A stretch of 64,000 nucleotides of DNA from Nereocystis luetkeana (taxonomy: Eukaryota > Sar > Phaeophyceae > Laminariales > Laminariaceae). Every line of letters starts with the position of its first letter. Positions within the stretch are counted from its first letter, which is position 1. Shown here piece after piece: positions 12,101 through 22,659 of this stretch. The stretch spans positions 4,088,849-4,152,848 of the forward strand of contig JARUPZ010000017.1 in the NCBI GenBank assembly GCA_031213475.1, given 5' to 3'. Made by a program: the position numbers and the translations under genes. The notes under the pieces are model-generated. The model saw nothing but the letters and a program-made list of their open reading frames with translations, had not been told where the DNA came from and searched no databases.

Positions 12101-15100
12101 CCTTTCGAGACGGGTGGGCAGGCGGGCGGGCAGGGGGGGGGGAGAGAGAGACTACGGCAATAATCACCCAACTCGAGGGTAAAGTAAGAAAGGGGGGACG
12201 GGGGACTGGGGGGGGGGGAAAGAGGAGGGAGGGAGGGAGGGAGGGAGGGAGGGGGGTGAAGCGCGAGTTGGTGAGAGCGCAATGGAGCAACTCACCCTCG
12301 TGTGCGGTGGTGGGGATCAGCCGAGCAGAGACTGAGAGATACCATCGTCAGGGAGAAGCACCTGAGACTACCAGTGTCGACGGGTGGGAACGAGGGTCAG
12401 GCGTTTGTCAGAGAGACAGAGACTGCTGTACATGTACGAAATACCCCGAGTCCAAAGGGGAAAGGAGAGAAGGGCGGCGGGGTACTCGATTGGAGAGATG
12501 TACTCGATATTATGCATGGCCGTAGTCGTATGACCGGAGGGGTTGTGCTCATGCCATGCATGGCCGCAGTCGTACAAGGGTGCGACAACTGCTACCTACA
12601 ACTACTAGTCGCCTCTACAGTAACCACGAGCTGCACGAGTGCACCTCCTGCAACAGTATTAATGGTTTGCTCCCAAAAAACGAAACTTGCTCGAGAAACA
12701 TGTATTTTTTTTTCGAAATATTTTGTAAATATGTAAACATGTGCAGATACCTCTGTTAGCTGACTACGTCACCATTGTATATACGCACACGTCACGTTTT
12801 TTTTCCCCCACCTCTGCTTACCTTCTGCTTACGCCGCACCTGTTGCTGCGTGCTTAGTAAGTAAACCCATGTATGAGAATAACCAACAAGACCCTAAGCC
12901 TCACTTCTTGGGAGCCAATACGGGGGGCCATAGTTAATAGGACCTATGGTAAACATAAACACCTATATATTTAACCATGTTTACTAACAATTTTTGGTCC
13001 TATTAACTATGGTCCTCCGTAATAGTAAAATTGGGTTTTAACCCCTTTAGTACCGCAGTCCCGATTTGGGGACGAACCAGCCAAATTCCAACTGATTTGT
13101 CCCCAAAACGGGACTGGGGTCCTAAAAGGGTTGAGAAAGCATGATCAGCGGCAAGCGCTGCACTAAATGAAACGGCACTGGTTTATTTGTAGCCGTGGTC
13201 CCCGTCGGCGTCTGGTTGTCGTTTTAGCGACGTTTTGTTTTTTGCTCGAGAGTCGTCGTTTTTGATGAGCCCTCTCTATAAGTATCAACCTACCCCAAAA
13301 TATGGTTTCGACATCGATCAGCTTGTCATAGGTGTCGTTCGAAATAAAAAATAAAAAATAATAATGGGATTGACCCGTTTAGAACGGCACTCCTATTTTG
13401 GGGAGAAATCACTTGTAGTTAGAGTCAAGTGCGTACCTGTTCATGCACACTGCAGTATTTTCAATAGTGAGGCGTTAGTAACGAGGCGTGCTGCGACAGG
13501 GGTAGTTTTGCCTCCCTAAGCAAATATTTCTGACTGATCGGGCCCCTTAACATGATATGGTAGGAACACCATTCATGTTTTAACGATTTCACATCTCTCT
13601 TGTGATATGCCTGGGCTTCGGCGCGGTTCATCGGGTTTTCGTTTGCACTTTTCAGCTTTTGTTTAAAATCTGTTTTTTGTGGGTAAGGTATAGACGCCCT
13701 ATCCTATAATCAAGTCAGAAGAGCCTCTCAAAAAAATTGGCGCGACCCCTGTATGGCAAAAACACGCGTCTAGTGTTGACGTGGGTTGTTCGTCAGCTCA
13801 GGAACCCCGTCCGTCAGAAATGTTTCGGCCTAAGAAAATACTACCTGGTACACCCCACCTTCCTTCGCCGAGTATCACGAACTTTTTCCTTTTTTTTTCT
13901 TGCAGGAAAAAATGGCGGTGCTGTCGCGCGAGCTGTTGGCGCATAAGGCAAGCTTCGTTCTTCCCGTGGACACGCTGTGCATGGAGCTGCAGGCCATCGC
14001 CGACGCCTATTCCGATGCAGGCGGCTCGGTGAGACGTCTCATGCCGTGATCCCCAGAAGGCAAAAACATTGTTAGTCGGACGCGGGGGTGGTTTCTTGCG
14101 CCAAAATACGGCGCTCTGGTCCGGTTTGTTGGTGACCCAAGGTGCCGACTTTTTGTGTATTGCGTTTTGTTCGCGTGTTTAATGCGCGTTGACTTCAAGT
14201 GCTTCCGTTGCTTCCACCCAACGGCGTCAGACTTGCCCTGATACGTATTTACTAGAAACGCGAAAAGTGAACGTCTCGTTCTGTTATTTATTTAGTCTCT
14301 CAGTTCGCAAGTATCTTGTTAGCCCCACCTCCTCTTCCTCGTATCGACGCCGCCTCTGTGCGTGGTGCTCGCCCCCCCCCCCCCACCCCTCCCGAACGTG
14401 GTCACGCTAGAACGCACCCCAATTAATTCAAGCTTGTCTTCCGTTGCAAGTCCGATTCACGGGCGGTTAGTAGTAGAGGGTGCAGCTCACCCTTCATTCG
14501 ACTTTCCGAACAACCTCGCGTCCCGCTTTGCGCGCTTGGGGCAAGCGATGCGCGCCTGGTCGGTATGAAAAGCCCTACGCGCTCCGTTCCCGGTATTGCA
14601 AATAGGGATGCGAGGGTTTATGATATTACGGCTACGGCCATGCATCTACATGAGCACACCCTGCCCCCTGGCTCCGTCTCGAAAGGGATGCATGGTAAAC
14701 GGTCGAATGCCGAAGGCAAGCAACAAATGAGTACGCCCCCGCCCCCCCCTCTGCTCCGTCTCGAAAGGGACTCATGGTCAATTCAATGGTCATATGGCTA
14801 AAAGGCAAGCAACATGTGAGTAGGCTCCCCCCCCCCCCCCCCCCAAACACACGTGGTCCATCCCGGCATTGTATATAGGGACGCGAGGGTCTATGGTCAT
14901 ACGACTACGGCCATGCATGACATGAGAACCCCCCCCCCCCCACCCCCTGGGCTGAAATGCCTCATTTTTGTATCATGTGAACTCCCCCCCCTTCTACCAG
15001 GCGCCACCACTGTGCGTTGTTAAGGCATCAAAGGGGGCGGGAGTGTCGACGATAGCTCTGCTAGACGCGTACGAGTTCATGAACCGCAACCACTACCCGA

Positions 15101-17183
15101 GGGAGGATCCCATGAAGCTGAGGAGGTTCGAGGTGATGGTGGAGCTGCTGAGGTTGGCCGGTCTCGACTACAACGTGAGTTAAAAAAACAAAAACGAAGC
15201 AAAAAAACATGAATAGATGTGGTGTGTGTGATCCAAGCTTTCTTCCCTCGGGATTTATTTATAAAAGTGAAAAGAAAAAAAAAACAGCTGTTTGATCGAG
15301 GATGTCGTCGAACACTCATCTTTGCAAGCTGTGTCGGTGTGATACGTCGATCGCGCGTAATGCGGGGTTTTGTATGGCCTCGTGCCGGGTATACAGGTCC
15401 GTATCCGAGGAAGAAGACATCATCTGAAGCTGCATTTGTGGTTGATTTGGATTCCCGGTGGGTGTCGCTAAATCTGGAGAAGGGAGAGAGAATACAGCAG
15501 GCGTTCGCTTCCTCGTATCGTACCGGCTAGTCGTACTTCGTGCGAAGCGAAGAACATGACAAAAAAAAACTCTTGAAAGCTAAATAAGAACGAGGTAGCC
15601 ACCGCGCAGGGAACCGGGCAAGCAACACCGGCCAGCCCAAACGAGTGTATAGCCACCGTAGTTCGTACGCTTCCGCTTATAGTCTTGGGGCGAGACTTAT
15701 CATGGTACAGATGTCAGACCCACATATCTGTAATATAGAAATATCGTGGTCGGTGTTATCTTCCAGTCCCAGAGTTATTGAAACCTGTCCTGCTGACCTG
15801 GGACTGCGATTTTTTTGTGGCGATGAGTTAACGTGAGAAATGGCCAGCAATCGCTGTGTAAGTAAACACGGGGGAGAAGGGCTGGCGGTGCCGTATTTTA
15901 TGAGCTGCGTACGTACTCGCACGGAGAAGCTCAAGATATCACGAGAACAAAACAAGACTTTGGAAGGACACGATTTTTTTCCGCTCAATCCGACCGGAAA
16001 TAAAGGTAGCCCGAAACAAAATGTACTTGTAAAAGTACCGTACTAAACTATACCTGGTACCTGGTAGGCCGTAGTTGCTCGCTAGAGGAGCTAAGCCCAT
16101 TTAAGACCGCAGGTCCCCCTTCCCCCCCCCCCCCCTAGTAGGGATGCGAGGGTCTATGATCATACGACTACGGTCATGCATGAGATCGAGTACATCTCTC
16201 CCATCGAGTACACCCCCCCTCGTCTGCCGCCTCTTTGTGACTATGCACTACCTGCGAATACACTGATTACTTTGATGTTGTAGGTGGGGATACCGACGGG
16301 AAAAAAAAAATTATGAGGGGATACCGTAACGTTTACCAGGTACCGGTAGTAAGTAGTGCTCTAGATTCTAGCGAAAACACGATCGCTATCTTACGAGATT
16401 TAGATGGTGGCCACAAAAGACAAACAGGGAGGGGATATAAGCGATGCTGCTCGTACGCAAAACGGATGGGCGAAACGTTTCATGTAATGTGTATATGGAA
16501 ACAGCGTGATGAGCGTCCTAGTGCTAGAGGTGTCTCTAATAGGAGTAGGAACGGTGCTCCGCCTCGAAAGGGATGATTGGTCAATGATCAAATGACTAAG
16601 GCAAGCGAAAAAAATGGGTATCCGCACCCCCCTCCCCCTTGTCCGCAACGTATTCGCTATATGTTCATGCGCGTGCGGGGACACCGACGAAAAATGTGGC
16701 GCCCGGATAGATACTATATACCCCCCACACGAACTAACTACGAATAACCCCCAGTATTATGTAGATACTAATAAAAAAAACGCCTCCAGGGAAACCATAG
16801 CGCACCCCCACCCCCACCCCCAAAATCCAACGTGCGCCGTCACGGCATCGCAGGGATGCGAGGGTCTATGGTTGTACGACTACGACCACGCGTGATAGTC
16901 AGTACCCCCCCCCCCCCCCCCCCCCCGCCACCCTCCGCAACATGAACGTACTCGTTTTGTGGTTACTATTCAGGCGGGGACGCCGACGGAAAACGTTCGC
17001 CCGGAGAGGCTGGAGCGGCTGGCGCAAGACACGCACGGAGGCCTCGAGTCTGTCCGATTTTCGCTCGGCGGCGAGGCCAGTGTTCCCGACATGGAGGTTC
17101 GATACAAGGTGGAGGAGCTGAAGGTTCAGCTGGAGAGGCTGCTTCACTCTCCGCGATTTCCCACGCTCAAGCATCGATATTAG
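151..17183 (+). CDS. NUP155: Nucleoporin Nup155/Nup170 family, 12 exons, 5' end outside window
   Basis: Structural inner-ring nucleoporin of the nuclear pore complex. Exons read as 151-359, 2369-2945, 3976-4620, 5879-7783, 8305-8418, 9210-9398, 10229-10391, 10742-10997, 11794-12013, 13906-14028, 15001-15174 and 16974-17183 (TAG). Phases agree at every junction, giving 1594 residues in the window. Family landmarks appear in order: PSESKDISLVAVSNAGMRFY; LRLNMVHIRCPPP; LTSAGMQTLMKLRPVDHL; an FFDDFSPDQSAAMCFGIACG block; MHEMLFGLLE; KSLLLRIGTPSVERYL; RVDCLVKAISACHK; IVEPTQLYG...LWEGCLRLLQCC; SFVLPVDTLCMEL; LDAYEFMNR; and a C-terminal KVEELKVQLERLLH. These match metazoan Nup155 from the end of the beta-propeller through the helical C-terminus. 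It is longer than the roughly 1390-residue human protein because exon 4 and its neighbours carry Gly-, Ser-, Ala- and Gln-rich insertions. Exon 6 appears to use a GC donor. The true start and most of the propeller lie upstream. Confidence 0.93.
384..960 (+). repeat. Three G-run transposon fragments in NUP155 intron 1 (families A and B)
   Basis: Bases 384-545 and 848-955 are family B ends (GGCCGTAGT.GTATG, then CCTCGCATCCCTACAATGCC, then GGAGCACGTC.GG). Bases 640-830 are family A (GACCATTGACCACGCATCCC, TTTCGAGACGGAGCACCG, AGAGACACCTCC). Each begins beside a run of G followed by a version of GTACTC. Only non-coding sequence is visible. The rest of intron 1 to 2368 is AT- and pyrimidine-rich with one MITE. 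Confidence 0.75.
2117..2225 (+). mobile_element. MITE family 1, copy 1
   Basis: About 109 bp near-palindrome. Its ends TATTACGGG and CCCCATAGTA enclose inverted ACCATAGTTAATAGGACC / GGTCCTATTAAGTATGGT. Family consensus ends are TATTACGGGGGACCATAG and its complement, with TA as the likely duplicated target, as in Tc1/mariner-type MITEs. It lies in NUP155 intron 1. Confidence 0.9.
3005..3175 (+). repeat. Degenerate GATT/GGTT minisatellite in NUP155 intron 2
   Basis: Imperfect tandem repeats of TGATTGGT/TGATTGAT type follow the exon 2 donor at 2946. The same sequence type fills intron 4 (7850-8300), suggesting related repeats at two sites in one gene. Confidence 0.8.
3748..3865 (+). mobile_element. 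MITE family 1, copy 2
   Basis: Same terminal inverted repeats (GGGGCCATAGTAAATAGG / CCTATTTACTATGGTCCCCC), opposite internal orientation to copy 1. The internal part carries TACCAGGGTA where sister copies have a plain TA, i.e. a short insertion (see Part 2). It lies in NUP155 intron 2. Confidence 0.88.
4679..4790 (+). repeat. Family A transposon fragment beside the exon 3 donor
   Basis: A run of G then CGTACTCGTTTGTTGCTCGCC, and a family A body fragment (ACGCATTCCTTTCTAGACGG) begin about 60 bp after the NUP155 exon 3 donor at 4621. Truncated relative to the roughly 230 bp copies at 33.56 and 63.41 kb. The rest of intron 3 (to 5878) holds G-rich then C/T-rich low-complexity sequence and no gene. 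Confidence 0.65.
7850..8303 (+). repeat. Degenerate GATT-type minisatellite filling NUP155 intron 4
   Basis: Almost all of intron 4 is imperfect TGATTGGT/TGACTGAC/TGATCGAT repeats, running right up to the exon 5 acceptor (CTCGATTGCTGCCAG). The antisense open frame across it, rich in Asn-Gln-Ser, is a by-product of the repeat. Confidence 0.85.
8440..8890 (+). repeat. GTTGGTGGT-type low-complexity tract in NUP155 intron 5
   Basis: Imperfect GTTGGTGTTGGTGG and GGTGGT repeats with a G14-class run near 8695. Nothing else is seen until a family D fragment at about 8965. Confidence 0.85.
8965..9110 (+). repeat. Family D dispersed repeat
   Basis: Contains the order CTTTTCCGACACC, GACAGAGGGGTGGGTATATA, ACCAAAACCAAGATAAAA. 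The same order occurs at 44905-45025 and 62395-62540. No coding capacity is seen and the class is unknown. Confidence 0.5.
9625..9965 (-). repeat. Two family B transposon ends in NUP155 intron 6
   Basis: Reverse-oriented copies: GCATTGTAGGGATGCGAGGG then ACTACGGCCATGCATGA at 9632-9695, and a longer copy from about 9725 (CATATGCAAG, TAGGATGCAGCTCACCC, GCGCTATTGGTGCAAGC) ending in a C-run at 9956-9980. The C-rich stretch from there to 10215 leads into the exon 7 acceptor. Confidence 0.75.
10500..10680 (+). repeat. TGTATGATC microsatellite in NUP155 intron 7
   Basis: About 18 imperfect copies of CTGTATGAT. It leads into a GATC-rich family C tail (GCTCATGCTGCTGGGTGGGA) just before the exon 8 acceptor. 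Confidence 0.85.
11170..11770 (+). repeat. CTGCTGACGAA minisatellite, split by a transposon, in NUP155 intron 8
   Basis: Degenerate units of the type CTGCTGACGAA/CTGCCGACCAAAAAT run from 11170 to about 11418 and resume from about 11690 to 11770. The transposon at 11420-11679 sits between the two halves. Confidence 0.8.
11420..11679 (+). mobile_element. Short DNA transposon with 17 bp terminal inverted repeats
   Basis: Ends GGCGTTCTACGATAGAGG (11420-11437) and CCTCTATCGTAGAACGC (11662-11678) are inverted repeats. The interior has TTCTGGGGCTCTCC, TCACCCGAAAA and GTCATTCAGAAA. The same interior occurs at 61100-61425. Non-autonomous, inserted into the CTGCTGACGAA minisatellite. Confidence 0.8.
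12029..12115 (+). repeat. Family A fragment next to the exon 9 donor
   Basis: G-run, then GTACTTATTTTGTTGCTCG and GACGCATCCCTTTCGAGACG, starting only about 15 bp after the NUP155 donor at 12014. A G-rich GGGA repeat follows to about 12255, and a family B fragment (CATGGCCGTAGTCGTATGACC) at 12490-12575. Confidence 0.7.
12918..13027 (+). mobile_element. MITE family 1, copy 3
   Basis: TACGGGGGGCCATAGTTAAT ... ACTATGGTCCTCCGTAATAG, in NUP155 intron 9. The internal strand orientation is opposite to copy 1. Confidence 0.9.
13034..13136 (+). mobile_element. Palindromic MITE family 2, copy 1
   Basis: About 100 bp imperfect palindrome: AACCCCTTTAGTACCGCAGT, CCCGATTTGGGGAC ... GTCCCCAAAACGGGAC, CCTAAAAGGGTTGAG. 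A second full copy lies at 61173-61272 and half-copies near 13373 and 16090. It directly abuts MITE family 1 copy 3. Confidence 0.8.
13455..13740 (+). repeat. Transposon-like repeat shared with 30.6 kb
   Basis: GGCGTGCTGCGACAGGGGTAG at one end and GGTATAGACGCC at the other. TCATCGGGTTTTCG, TTTAGC-type and AAATCTGTTTTTTG blocks inside recur in order at 30612-30900. Unknown class, non-coding. Confidence 0.5.
14460..14930 (-). repeat. Cluster of family A and B transposon ends in NUP155 intron 10
   Basis: Reverse family B copies at 14460-14670 (GGTGCAGCTCACCC, GGGGCAAGCGATGCGCGCC, GGATGCGAGGG) and 14870-14930. Reverse family A ends (CCGTCTCGAAAGGGA, GGCAAGCAACA.) at about 14680-14830, each ending in a C-run. 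The exon 11 acceptor follows at 15000. Confidence 0.75.
16130..16915 (-). repeat. Family B, A and B transposon copies in NUP155 intron 11
   Basis: 16135-16215 and 16840-16915 are reverse family B ends. 16395-16640 is a near full-length reverse family A copy (GATGGTGGCCAC, AGAGGTGTCTCTAATAGGAG, GCCTCGAAAGGGATGATTGG). C-runs mark the outer ends. The rest of intron 11 (15175-16130) shows nothing recognisable apart from AT-rich sequence and a doubled TACCTGGTA. Confidence 0.8.
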
Positions 17184-17614
17184 TACTCCTGAAAGTATAA
17201 TTTTGGTGTTTTTCTGCTCTTGGTTTTTTTTTTTTTTCTCTCTTGTTTTAAGGCTGCTGATGGTGTTTTTTTTTCTCTCTTTTTTGAGTGGGCGAAGGCG
17301 TGGGCGCTCGTTGTGTTTTACACGTACCTGGTAAAGTTTTTTTTGTTTTTGCTTGTTTTTTTTTTTGCGCTCGTTTTTGTCTCGTTATTTGTGCGCTCTG
17401 GTTTTTTTCCCCTTCTTTAATGAAATATGTTTGCGCTTGCTTTTGCGCTTCGCGCGTGCGCTTACATGTTGTTGTGTTTTTTTTTTTCTTGATTCTTTTT
17501 TTCGCGTGTTCTTCTGATACTCTTCAGTTTTCGCTTTCGATCTTTGAGAAAAAAAAAGGAGTTGTCGGTGCTCGTTAGGGTGTGCCCGTTAGTAGGTGGG
17601 TGCGGCGGGTGGGT

Positions 17615-17648
<34 letters not shown>

Positions 17649-19778
17649 GACAGGACAGGCCTGAAAGAATGCCTGCGAAAACTACGTGTTGCTGCAGGAT
17701 TGGCTCTGTCGCGTTCTGTCTTTGAAGGTAGCATTTGGTTGTTTCCTTCGGGCAGTTTTGTTTTGTTCTTGTTTTGCTTTCGTCTCCCGAACGGTCGGTT
17801 TAGAAGAAAAAAAGCGGTTGAGAAAGATCTGTTGAAGATGACCGTTGGGGAAGATTTTATTGGTGGGAAAATACCGGTAGAACGAGATTGGTGGGACAAA
17901 CTCGACGGGACAAGATCGTGGGGCAAGATTGAGGGAACAGTATTACGATTGATAGACAGCGATGGGTTGAAACGGTGAAACTGATTTGTTTTGAAATTCG
18001 GTTTGTTGCGTGGTTTCTCTTTCTGTCTTCCTTTTTTTTTCTTGTTCCGAGGGAGGGAAGGAAGCTGTGGGAAAGGAAAACCAACGCTCACGTTGTCTGA
18101 CAGTATTTGTCGGACACCCCCCCCCCCCCCAGCCTGATACCCGTTATTGATTGGTTCATCTCGTGGTTAGGATCTCGTGGTTAAGAAACACGAGGTAAAA
18201 GCAGCGGTGGTAAAAGGGTTTTTGAAATCCGTTTTTATTGCATGTTTTTGATTGGCTCGCCTAGTGTTTTGAGGACACGAGGTGAAAGAAGCAGCGGATG
18301 AAGGAATTATGACACTATGTAGGCGGTAGGTACCGCGGTGTGCTCCCTCTCACCCTCTCGCGAGTCGCAAGAAAAGTGCCCGTAGATTTTGATAAATTTG
18401 AATAATCACAGCATGAAGAAAGGCGGAGGCCGGCCGATTTATCCTGAGGAAATATAAAGGTGAGGAGAAATACGGGAGCGGTGGTCAATTTGATTTTGCA
18501 GTGAAGATTCCCTTGCGCCTATGTATGAACAAACCCACTGAGCTGAACTGAGCATCTGTTTCATTCGGCATCCCTGATTTTTTGTTGTTGTAAACCCTCC
18601 GGCGGATTGGTACTCGTGAAAAATAAAGCTTAAGGTCACCACACTTCCACGTTCAGATTTCGTGTCGTGTGTCAGTTTAACCCATAGCTCCCGTTGCAGC
18701 AGCAGAGCAGGCTGCTGTTACTACTGGCGCTTGGGCACGTTTACCCGACCTGACCTGACCCCCGAGAGGGGCAGGTGCGGTTGTTGTGCTGTGACTACTG
18801 GTAGGTACCCTGTGCGCTGGTAAATGTGTCGTGTGTTTTGCTTTTCAAATTAACCCGCGTGGGAGGGAGGGACTTCAGACGGGGGGGGTGGAGAACCGCC
18901 GATTGCGGCGTCGGCCACATTTCGTAATTTGCGGATGATACAGAGTCACAATGGTTGGATTCAAGGAAACCGTTGGGCACGGGCGCAACATCCATCCATC
19001 CCGCCTGTAGTGCTTGGCGCTCCCGCTGCTCGCAGATGGTTGATGCCACCGAAATTTACCAACCATTTTTCGGGTCGCTGTCGTGGGGTCCCCAAAAGAG
19101 GGTTTAAACGGTTACTTTTTATTTTGCTCAACAAAAGCCGTAAATAAATACACCTATTATAGCCAAGGCCAAGGGTCCGAAAAAGCGCGTTTTTTTTTTC
19201 CCCCCTCCCCTGTTTTTTTACGTGAGATGGGGGGGGGGGGGGGACGTGATGAAAATGTGGTGATTACTGTATCGGCCACTGCATGCCTCGGGGGGGGGGG
19301 GGGCATGATAAAAGTTAACGCCCGAACTATAAATCAACGAGGCGTAATATGGTGTACGACACGGGCGCTGTGTGAACCTCTACCCTCACACCTGGGCGCT
19401 AACGCCGTGCTCTCGGAGACGGTTGCCGAACTAAACAGCTTTTTTTGTTGTTGTTTTTTTTGTTTCGCGGTCGCTACTTCGAGGGGTCTCAAACGTGTTG
19501 TATAGAAGTAGACGGGTGAAAAGGCCGCACAACTCGATAATAATGATAGCATGTATTATCACAGGTGGCGTTTTCTTGGTCCCACAAGGGGGTTGATTGA
19601 TAACCGCCGCTTTTACGTAGAACTCTCAGCGTACAAGGTGTACGATATGGAAAAGGGCCGCTTTGTCTCCTGATTATATCCAGGTACTTGTATTAACGGT
19701 CCTTGGATCTCTGCCAATGGTGGTAGAGCTCAGACGCTCATCCCCCACGATTTACTTTGTCCCCACAAACAAAAGCCA
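17184..19778. other. Gene-poor stretch after NUP155
   Basis: T-rich sequence, a G-run of over 25 bases near 17615, a degenerate GGGACAAGATTG-type tract (17820-17970) and G-runs near 19230 and 19290. A short frame on the minus strand at 18875-19066 has no recognisable motif and no supporting splice sites. No gene is called. Confidence 0.5.
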
Positions 19779-19879
19779 GTGGAGGCCTGCCATCATAAAA
19801 CGTGTGGAGGCCTGCCATCATAAAACGTGTGGAGGCCTGCCATATAAAACGTGTGGAGGCCTGCCATCATAAAACGTGT
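19779..19879 (+). repeat. Four-copy 25 bp tandem repeat
   Basis: Unit GGAGGCCTGCCATCATAAAA plus CGTGT, four near-perfect copies, the third lacking two bases. The near-identity of the units implies recent expansion. Confidence 0.95.
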
Positions 19880-20112
19880 GATACTTGAACAAAAGCTCGG
19901 GGGGCTGGCTGGCCATCAATCATCCTGGAGGACCCCCTTCCTCCCCCCCCCCCGCGCGCCTGCGTTTTTGTTCTCGTTTTTGTTCTTCCCCTGCGTTTTT
20001 GTTCTTGTTGTTCTTCCCCACTTTTGCGGCGCGAGGACTCCCCAGAGTCACTCCATGCACCCCACAGACCTTCACTGAAAAACAGCAGTCCGTAGCACCC
20101 CGCAGCGTTGAC

Positions 20113-20605
20113 CAATGAACGGACGAGACGCGTGCTACGATAGGGGTATAGCAGCACCGGATTTTTCTGAGAAGATTCCTCACTCGAGGAGCTCCCATGC
20201 CCACCCTAAACTGACCTCCAAGAAAATGTGTCAGCCCCATACGAGTATATAAGCTCAAACCTGGTAGGTGCTAACCGTCCATCACGGGCCACGACCCGGC
20301 CCACGGGTCGAGTCAGGAACCTTTTTTTTATTTCAATTTCACGGGTCGGGTGTGGAATCGAGTCGAGTCGGGTCGGGTCAGCGGGTTTTCAAACCCCCAT
20401 GGGTCGGGTCGCCCTCACCCGACGCAAAGGGGCCTGAACCGCGAGGCTTGACCCGGCCCGTCAACAGCCCTGGTGCTAACGATGCATATCGTGCAACACC
20501 ACAGGCGGGATGCGTGCAGAGGGTAGTTGCTCCTGTAAGCTGAGGAGCGCCCTCCCGTCAGTCAGAAATCATTTCGGCAAAAAAAAGTGCTGCCTATACC
20601 CCTGT
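20113..20605 (+). mobile_element. DNA transposon interrupted by a younger insertion
   Basis: Ends GTGCTACGATAGGGGTATAG (from 20131) and GTGCTGCCTATACCCC (near 20588) are inverted. Internal TCCTCACTCGAGGAGCTCCC and AAACTGACCTCCA blocks relate it to the 11420 and 61100 elements. It is split by the insertion at 20276-20471. Confidence 0.6.
20276..20471 (+). mobile_element. 196 bp insertion with 9 bp target-site duplication
   Basis: Flanked by exact GGTGCTAAC at 20267-20275 and 20472-20480. Ends CATCACGGGCCACGACCCGG and CCGGCCCGTCAACAGCC are imperfect inverted repeats, and the interior is rich in GGGTCGGGTC. A 9 bp duplication is typical of Mutator-like elements. No transposase is present. Confidence 0.75.
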
Positions 20606-21149
20606 ATGTATGGTGTAAGCCAACATATCGTAGTGGAGAGTAGCGTTCAACCACGTGCCTGGTGTTCGAGAAAATGGTTGGCATGCACTATTGCGAACGA
20701 TACGGGGACGTTCGTGTTGTTATTCTCGCGTTAACTCGCGCCCAAAACATTCGAGTCCGTGGGGTCACAGGACAGGCTCTCCGAAAAACTGAAGCGGGGA
20801 AAAATACCCTTCGGGGAAGAAAAGATAGCAGTGTTATACGAGTAGCCAAATCAAAATAATACCTGGTACTGTTCATAAAGCAGTCGTATACACGTCATGG
20901 CTGAAGCACATCGTAGACGTCAGACAGGGAAACACTCGAACATCCCTTGCACGAGTTGTACTGTAGCCTACAGCAACAGTCCAACGGGGCCGCATACAAG
21001 AAACGAAACGAAAAAAAAGAGCGAATGTAACTAACTACCCCTGACCCCAACCCCAAATCAACCAATCAATCAAATGTGCACGCAGGGCTGGATAGTCCCT
21101 CTTCGCCTCGAACCTAGTGTTTTGTCAAACGTTTCACGCCCGAGGGACA

Positions 21150-21365
21150 GATCAGATAGATCACGATCTATTAATAGCTCGTCATCTAGATCCTAACCTG
21201 CTGTTGGGAAACGCCGTAAGTAGGATCTGTACAGTGCAGATCCAACCCAGGACTACACATGTCCTAGATCATGCAGGTTACACGACTCCCATCCGGCAAC
21301 ATTGCGCAACTCGTACAATCATGAAGATCAGGAATCTATAATGCCTCGAAAAATCTATAGATCAT
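21150..21365 (+). repeat. GATC-rich family C dispersed repeat
   Basis: Blocks GATCTATTAATAGCTCGTCA, TCTAGATCCTAACC, AGATCATG.AGG and ACTCCCATCCGGCA.CA. Related copies: 24385-24600, 31440-31700, 39430-39660, 39800-40020, 50940-51040 and 56505-56770. It is non-coding. The rest of 20606-22650 holds no gene; 21690-21715 is a C-run and 22068-22095 a CTG repeat. Confidence 0.6.
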
Positions 21366-22659
21366 GACGTAGGAATCGGTGACATCTGTCCGGGGTCTGA
21401 ATCATTTTCTCGAAAACAAGCGGGAACATCGTTACCTGGAGGTACGTCCTGTCGAAATGTTCTCTCAAGCAAACACGTGCACGAGTGGGGCACCCCTATT
21501 ATTACGTCCCAGTCAGCCCCTACCGCTCCGGTCCGCCGGTTCTACCGGCACCCTCATCCTCCTCCCCGCCGCGTATCTGTCTCAAAAGATGAAGCCTGAT
21601 GCCAACGTCAACCCCCCGACTGCAATGCCAATCCCAGCGCAATCCTCACCCCAACTCCGTATCGCCAATTCCATCAATCAATACGACCCCCCCCCCCCCC
21701 CCCCCCCCCCGTCATGCATCCTCATCTATCGACGAAAACCAACCATGGAACTAGAGGGGAGATGGCGAAGTCGACGACACACGCAAGAAAAAAAAAGGTG
21801 CTTGCTGCAGAAAAACAGGGGATAAAGTACTCGTAGGCGAAACTTGAGAAAGGCTTGTGCGCACGCTGCTCGATAAAACGAGGGCTGGGGGTGGCGGATA
21901 CAGCGGGGGGAAAAAAACGAGATGCCTACAGTACGTATCACACGTGTACATACCAGCTGCCGTTGTGCACGGAGCGAAACTATGAGCAAATCGGCCACCC
22001 TCTTTTATCTCTGACAGAGTCACTCCACGTAGTAACAAGAACCGGTACCAGGTATCCCGCTGAACCAGCTGCTGCTGCTGCTGCTGTTGCTGCTGCCTAT
22101 CGCGTACGCCAAGGAACATGGGATCTACAAGCGCGCTAAGCACCACTAGGAGGCTATCATACAGCAGCGCGGACAGTTTGTTGTTCTTGTCGTCGTTTCT
22201 ACGTGTCCAGCTCAACTCGAGTAAGGTTTTTTCGCCCCTATTACAGCAGCCCGGCCTCGTGGACGAAAGCCGTCCCCGTGTAGCAGTTATCCCCCCCCCC
22301 CCCCCCCGCCCGGTACCTGCCTTCAATTCTAGAGAAAAGCACGCCACCGCAAACGCTACAAAACCAGCGTGGGTGACACCACAGAAAGGGGGCCCGACTA
22401 CGCACTCAAAAATCAGAATTCTTGGGTCAATTTTTGCAGCGCGTACATACGTGAGTGGTGTCTACTACACACGTTTTGTGTCACGCAAACAAGGACGGGT
22501 TGCAAGTACGTCTTACGCGGCTAAACCGTTATGTGCCACCAAAGGTGGGAGTTCACGTACGTATAGCGCGGGTGACACCCGCTATCCCCCCTCTCCACGA
22601 ACAGAAGGACCGAGACGTAAAAATTCAGCAACCGAAAAACAAACGGTTCAACAGTGATT

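Noticed and set aside
17544-17978. 144-codon open frame after NUP155
   Set aside because: It crosses a long G-run and a degenerate GGGACAAGATTG tract, with no splice support or recognisable domain.
18875-19066. Minus-strand frame near 19 kb
   Set aside because: No recognisable family and no flanking splice sites. The two overlapping frames look equally protein-like.
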